From Prorocentrum cordatum (Eukaryota; Sar; Dinophyceae; Prorocentrales; Prorocentraceae), in contig CAUYUJ010000847.1 of NCBI GenBank assembly GCA_963575745.1, positions 20,001 through 84,000 on the forward strand: DNA of 64,000 nucleotides. The letters are read 5' to 3'. The notes beneath the pieces were generated by a model, which saw only the letters and a list, made by a program, of their open reading frames with translations, did no database searches and was not told the origin of the DNA. Below, piece by piece: positions 60,451-64,000 of the stretch. Each line of letters starts with the position of its first letter. Position 1 is the stretch's first letter. The position numbers and the translations under genes were made by a program.

Positions 60451-61974
60451 GTGGGTATTTCGGATACCTACTCAGAGTGGGTCGAACAAGCAAGCGGAAA
60501 TGTACGCACAGCTGAACCCAAACAGCACCATCCGCGGAATGTACTGCTACGCCGTTGTCTCGAGACCCAACGTTCGCGGAGCTTCCCGTTGTTTAGGGTC
60601 TCCCTGCCAGGGTAAGTTTGATCGATTCTCGCGGGCAAGGAGGGAGGGAAATCAAGCTGGACTCATCGAGCTGGAAGACCCATCGTGCTGGGATGCCCCT
60701 GGCGTCCTCGCTCCAAGACATGGCTCAAGGCTTCAGCCCGCGCGCGCTGTTCCAGCACGGCAGCCGTCAGTGGTGCTTTCAGGGCACCCGCAGACGTGAA
60801 TCGTCCCGTGCCTCGTCATCCCTTCCTGCTTGTCCTCATCATGCTTACACGCCGGTCGTTGAAAGTAGGCATTTTTGGATTCCCAGATTCCAATCTACTG
60901 CAAGCGCCCTTCTACTTCAAGAGTCGGCATGCCTCTGCTGTCGTTTGTCATCTGGGAGGACCTGGACCCAGTCTACTGTATCCGCCCTCCTGCTTCACGC
61001 TTCTACCTACTTCTTCCGACCGACGTGTATCTTTTCCATCGCCCTCGCTGTTCTCTGACTCCGCGCCTCAAAATTCTCTCTGTCTCCCCGTGGCCCTCGC
61101 GGCAGCCAGCCTGTAGCTGCCGCCCATCTCACGCCCCCTCGCTTCTCCGTGCCGCGGCGCTCTTCGGCGCTCGGTCAAGGGTGCGTGCTGCCCAGGCGGG
61201 GTGGGCTCGCTCGGGGCCCTGATCGGGCTGTCGGGAAGGCCGCTCCAGAAGGCTGAAAAGAAGCAAGTGTAAAATCCTTTGTCTGGCCTTCCTGGAGGCC
61301 CTCGTGGAGGCCTCAAGCCCTGGGCGGCCGCAGGGGAGTTCTGTGCCGTCTCTCCGTGGGCAGGCCGTGGACCGGGTTCAGGCCATGGGCATCCTTGCCG
61401 CTTCCCCCGTCCAGGGTTTTCGTCTCGGGCCTGGGGGCTCTCGAGCTTGCGCTCGCGCGCAGCGCTCGGGGCGGCAGGCAGGCTGCACCGCTCGACCGGG
61501 GGAGGGGCCGGGGAGGATCGGCGGCTGGCTGGGGAGGGGGGCAGGGCCTGCTCCTGCCGGGCAGCCCGCCGTGGCACCGCGCTCGCCTGCTCCCTGTGGG
61601 TCGGGAGGTCGGCGTGCCCGCGTATCCATGCCTCCCGTCCTCTCGGATGCCCCCGACCCTCCGGGGGTCGCGACAGGCTGCGCGCGCGAGGCGGCCGTGC
61701 CGCCAGCAGGCGGCGCGTGCGTGGCCTTTCCCGTGCGCGATCGCCGCCAGCCCGCTCGCACGTCGCCCTCCGGCAGGAGCAGAGCCTCGGCCTCCTGGCC
61801 CCCCTCCTCCCCTCCTTGGAGGCCCGTGGGTGGGCTCCGGCACCAGTGCCGGCGTCGCAGTCTGCGCTCTGCGGCCCTTCCGCCTCTCGACCAGGCGGAG
61901 GAGTGGCCCTTCGCTGGAGTGGCTTCTGCTCGCGGGCCCATGTGGGCCCCCGGTCGCCGAACGCGATGAGATTG
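60451..61974. other. No gene supported
   Basis: Plus-strand scraps such as GSNKQAEMYAQLNPNSTIRG (~60,480-60,540) and LASSLQDMAQGFSPRALFQHG (~60,700-60,765) may be further exons. From 61,100 the DNA is GC-rich with long overlapping frames in several phases on both strands, which is composition rather than evidence for genes. Confidence 0.35.
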
Positions 61975-62140
61975 TGTAGGGGAGGGATCAATGACATAAA
62001 CATAAGAAACTCGGAGGTCCGCGCGGATTTCTCGGGTCGGCGCCGGAGGCGCCACCAGGGGGCCCCAGCGCCGATCCGAGGAATCCTCGCGGATCTCCGA
62101 GTTTTGATGTTTGTGTAATGAAATGTCTCGTTCCCCTACA
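61975..62140. mobile_element. Foldback (MITE-like) element
   Basis: Imperfect inverted repeat of ~166 bp. Both arms begin TGTAGGGGA, then carry CATAAACAT/CACAAACAT, AACTCGGAG, TCCGCG-GGAT and CTCGG-TCGGCGC in the same order when the right arm is reverse-complemented. The loop is ~20 bases of GGCGCC/GGGGCC text. No clear target duplication and no coding capacity. Confidence 0.75.
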
Positions 62141-62336
62141 GTAGCGCCCTGCGCGCTTGGGTTGGTCCCCCCGCGGCGCCCCAGAAGCCGCGCGCCAAAG
62201 TTCGCGATGGCCCCGGGGGCCGCTCCTGCGCGTGACCGATCTCCGCCTAGTATTCGCTGCGTGGCTCTTCAGTGTCTCGCCGTCACGAGACAAGAAATCG
62301 CTCGAGTCAGGCTTCTGTCGTGCGCCTGGTTTGACC

Positions 62337-62481
<145 letters not shown>

Positions 62482-63224
62482 CTTACCTTCCCCGGGAAAA
62501 TCCTTTATTATCCCCGCGGGAACCGCGAACTTCATTATCCGCGGGGGTTTATTATCGCCCGTTAAGGGGTATTTTTTCCTGGAGCTCTAGGTGTTCGAAA
62601 ACGGCGCAGGCCTGGCCGGTGGCACCACCCGCGCCCCTCTACACTTCTCACCTCGCTGTGCGCTGCCCTTGAGGCGCACGCGTCTCGGCGGGGGCATAGA
62701 AGACTGGCCCTGTGGCACGTCCATCCCTCTCACGCTTGGGTCCCACCCTGCAGCGCCCCCGCGGTGCAAAAAAGCGCAGGCCGCGTTCGTGTCCGTGAGC
62801 ACCATCGGCAGCGTGTGCCTCCGCCGAGACAAGGCGATCCGATACCGATCTCGGCACCGGTGGTGATATTCGGGCCCTTGGGTGGCCGAAATCCTGCCAC
62901 GAACGGCAACATCTGCGATCCTCTCCCCCCAGTGGTGGAGGCGATCCGATGCATCCGAGCTCCGCCCCGCGGAGATGAAGCATCGGCGCAAGCGCGAGTT
63001 TTCGAAGCCCCGCGCGGACTTTTTGGGTCGGCGGTGGATCCGCCTCGCGGCGCCTTCGGCGCCGCTCCTGGGTGGTCCAGCGCCCCTTGGACAGCATCCG
63101 TGCAGACCTCTGGAGGTTTCTGCGCGTGCTGACTTTTTGTGCTGTTCGTCCCGTCGCCACCTCCTGCTCCGCCTTAGCAGCCTCCTGTGCCTTTTTCCTC
63201 TCCGCCTCGCGGGACTGTTGCTGG
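62482..63224. other. GC-rich DNA, no gene seen
   Basis: Overlapping frames on both strands without recognisable motifs. 62,990-63,125 shares GGGTCGGCG-type words with the foldback element and may be a diverged relative. Confidence 0.35.
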
Positions 63225-63330
63225 TCCTCCTCCTCCTCCTCCTCCTCCTGTCTTCTTCTTCTCCTTCTCCTCCTCCTCCTTCTCCTCCTGTCTTCTTCTT
63301 CTTCTTCTTCTTCTTCTTCTTCTTCTTCTT
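63225..63330 (+). repeat. (CTC)n / (TTC)n microsatellite
   Basis: CTC triplets, CTGTCTTCTT, mixed CTC/TTC, then pure TTC to 63,330. Confidence 0.92.
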
Positions 63331-63680
63331 TCCACATCATCTTCATTTTCCCTCGTCCCAGCTCATCACGCCTCCCCTCCTAGTCATCTTTATGCTTCTC
63401 CCTCCTCGCTCCTCTTTCCTCGCCTCCTCTCTCGGCCCCTGGGCCCCTCGCCCATCCTTTCGCAGCTCGCTCCTCACTCCCTTCTCCCGCCTCCTTCCTC
63501 CTCGTCTCCCCTAGGCTCGAGCGGGCGTGTTCGAAAACCGACTCTGGCGCGGTGCGCGCTCCGCGGCAAGCCCAGGCGTCCGACGGCGTGCTCCTCCTCA
63601 GTCCGCGGACCCCAGCGGGCCGCTTTTCGCCCCGGACCCACGTCCGAGCGGCCCAGGCCCAAGAGTGGCTCTGCACGCAC
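63331..63680. other. Pyrimidine-rich then GC-rich DNA, no gene seen
   Basis: C/T-rich to ~63,510. No supported feature. Confidence 0.35.
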
Positions 63681-63796
63681 GAAATGGGTACAGAAAGAAT
63701 GGGTACAATGCCCAACAGCAGTTCAACAGCGGCCGCTGTTGGTTCGGGACAACACTTGCTGTTGGGCATTGTGCCCATTGTTTCCGTGCCCATTTC
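63681..63796. repeat. Large palindrome with 40-base arms
   Basis: Left arm GAAATGGGTACAG...CCCAACAGCA (63,681-63,720) and the reverse complement of the right arm (63,757-63,796) agree at 36 of 40 positions by my count. Within the loop lies a perfect 18-base palindrome CAACAGCGGCCGCTGTTG (63,724-63,741). Resembles a small foldback element. Confidence 0.85.
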
Positions 63797-64000
63797 GGGC
63801 GTCCAGAGTGGCCCCCACGAGCCCGAGATGTAGTCGCGACGAGCTGGAGCACCGTCGCGCCTCGGTGCGGCGGCCGCTCGGTGCGCGGGGGGGCCGCGGG
63901 CTGGGCCGCGCAGCGGCAGATCAGCACCGGGGGGGCGGCGGAAGAGCAGAGGGCGGTCTCGGAGAGGGGGCTCCGCGGGCATGCGAGGCGCGCAGCAGGA
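63797..64000. other. GC-rich window end, no gene seen
   Basis: Nothing supported. Confidence 0.4.

Noticed and set aside
61068-62003. Minus-strand 311-codon frame and overlapping plus-strand frames
   Set aside because: Arg/Pro/Ala-rich text in several phases on both strands at high GC; no motif and no conservation evidence.

Overview
The window looks like repeat-dominated nuclear DNA of a eukaryotic protist with a large genome. A dinoflagellate fits best: non-LTR retrotransposons in clusters, abundant dispersed repeats, GC-rich islands, and almost no single-copy genes. This is inference; no spliced-leader sequence, rRNA or housekeeping gene was seen to settle it. Nothing here looks bacterial (no operons, no ribosome binding sites).

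Layout. 1-11,000: a mosaic of a ~176-180 bp tandem satellite, two kinds of spacer module, and about a dozen copies of a long imperfect palindrome (the 'dyad'; inner arms CCGGCGGTGACC / GGTTCACCGCCGG, loop about AGGTTGAC, outer arms GAGCTCTACGAG / CTCGTAGAGCTC). 11,052-21,567: cluster 1, three retroelements head to tail (A, a nearly intact LINE; B and C, elements without reverse transcriptase that share A-like ends). 21,859-23,649: cluster 2 (D, a 5'-truncated LINE tail; E, an internally deleted C-like element). 23,700-26,900: spacers, satellite and a pyrimidine-rich tract. 26,880-33,433: cluster 3 (F, truncated tail; G, a frameshifted full-length LINE). 33,774-52,967: cluster 4 (H, a LINE with open frames throughout; J and K, decayed LINEs; then minisatellites). 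53,000-54,920: spacers and dyads. 55,260-57,760: GC-rich island with ambiguous open frames. 57,760-64,000: low-complexity DNA, one plausible hypothetical gene (59,661-60,450), a foldback element and a large palindrome.

How the parts work together. The five full-length elements share one plan: 5' UTR with a hairpin; ORF1 (coiled coil, then a conserved domain with a 'PWK' signature); a stop codon; then an ORF2 that resumes in the same reading frame in four of five copies, with no AUG before the first strand of its endonuclease. ORF2 has an APE-type (EEP) endonuclease, a reverse transcriptase whose YADD box reads WADN in every copy, and a C-terminal RNase H whose catalytic motifs appear in circularly permuted order. 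The junctions of the clusters carry ACCAGGTTG or a near variant, which is the loop of the dyad. I infer a family of site-specific LINEs that insert into the loop of a genomic hairpin repeat and pile up there head to tail, mobilising B, C and E in trans through shared ends. The most interesting claims are the permuted RNase H, the WADN active site, the possible stop-codon readthrough and the hairpin-loop target.
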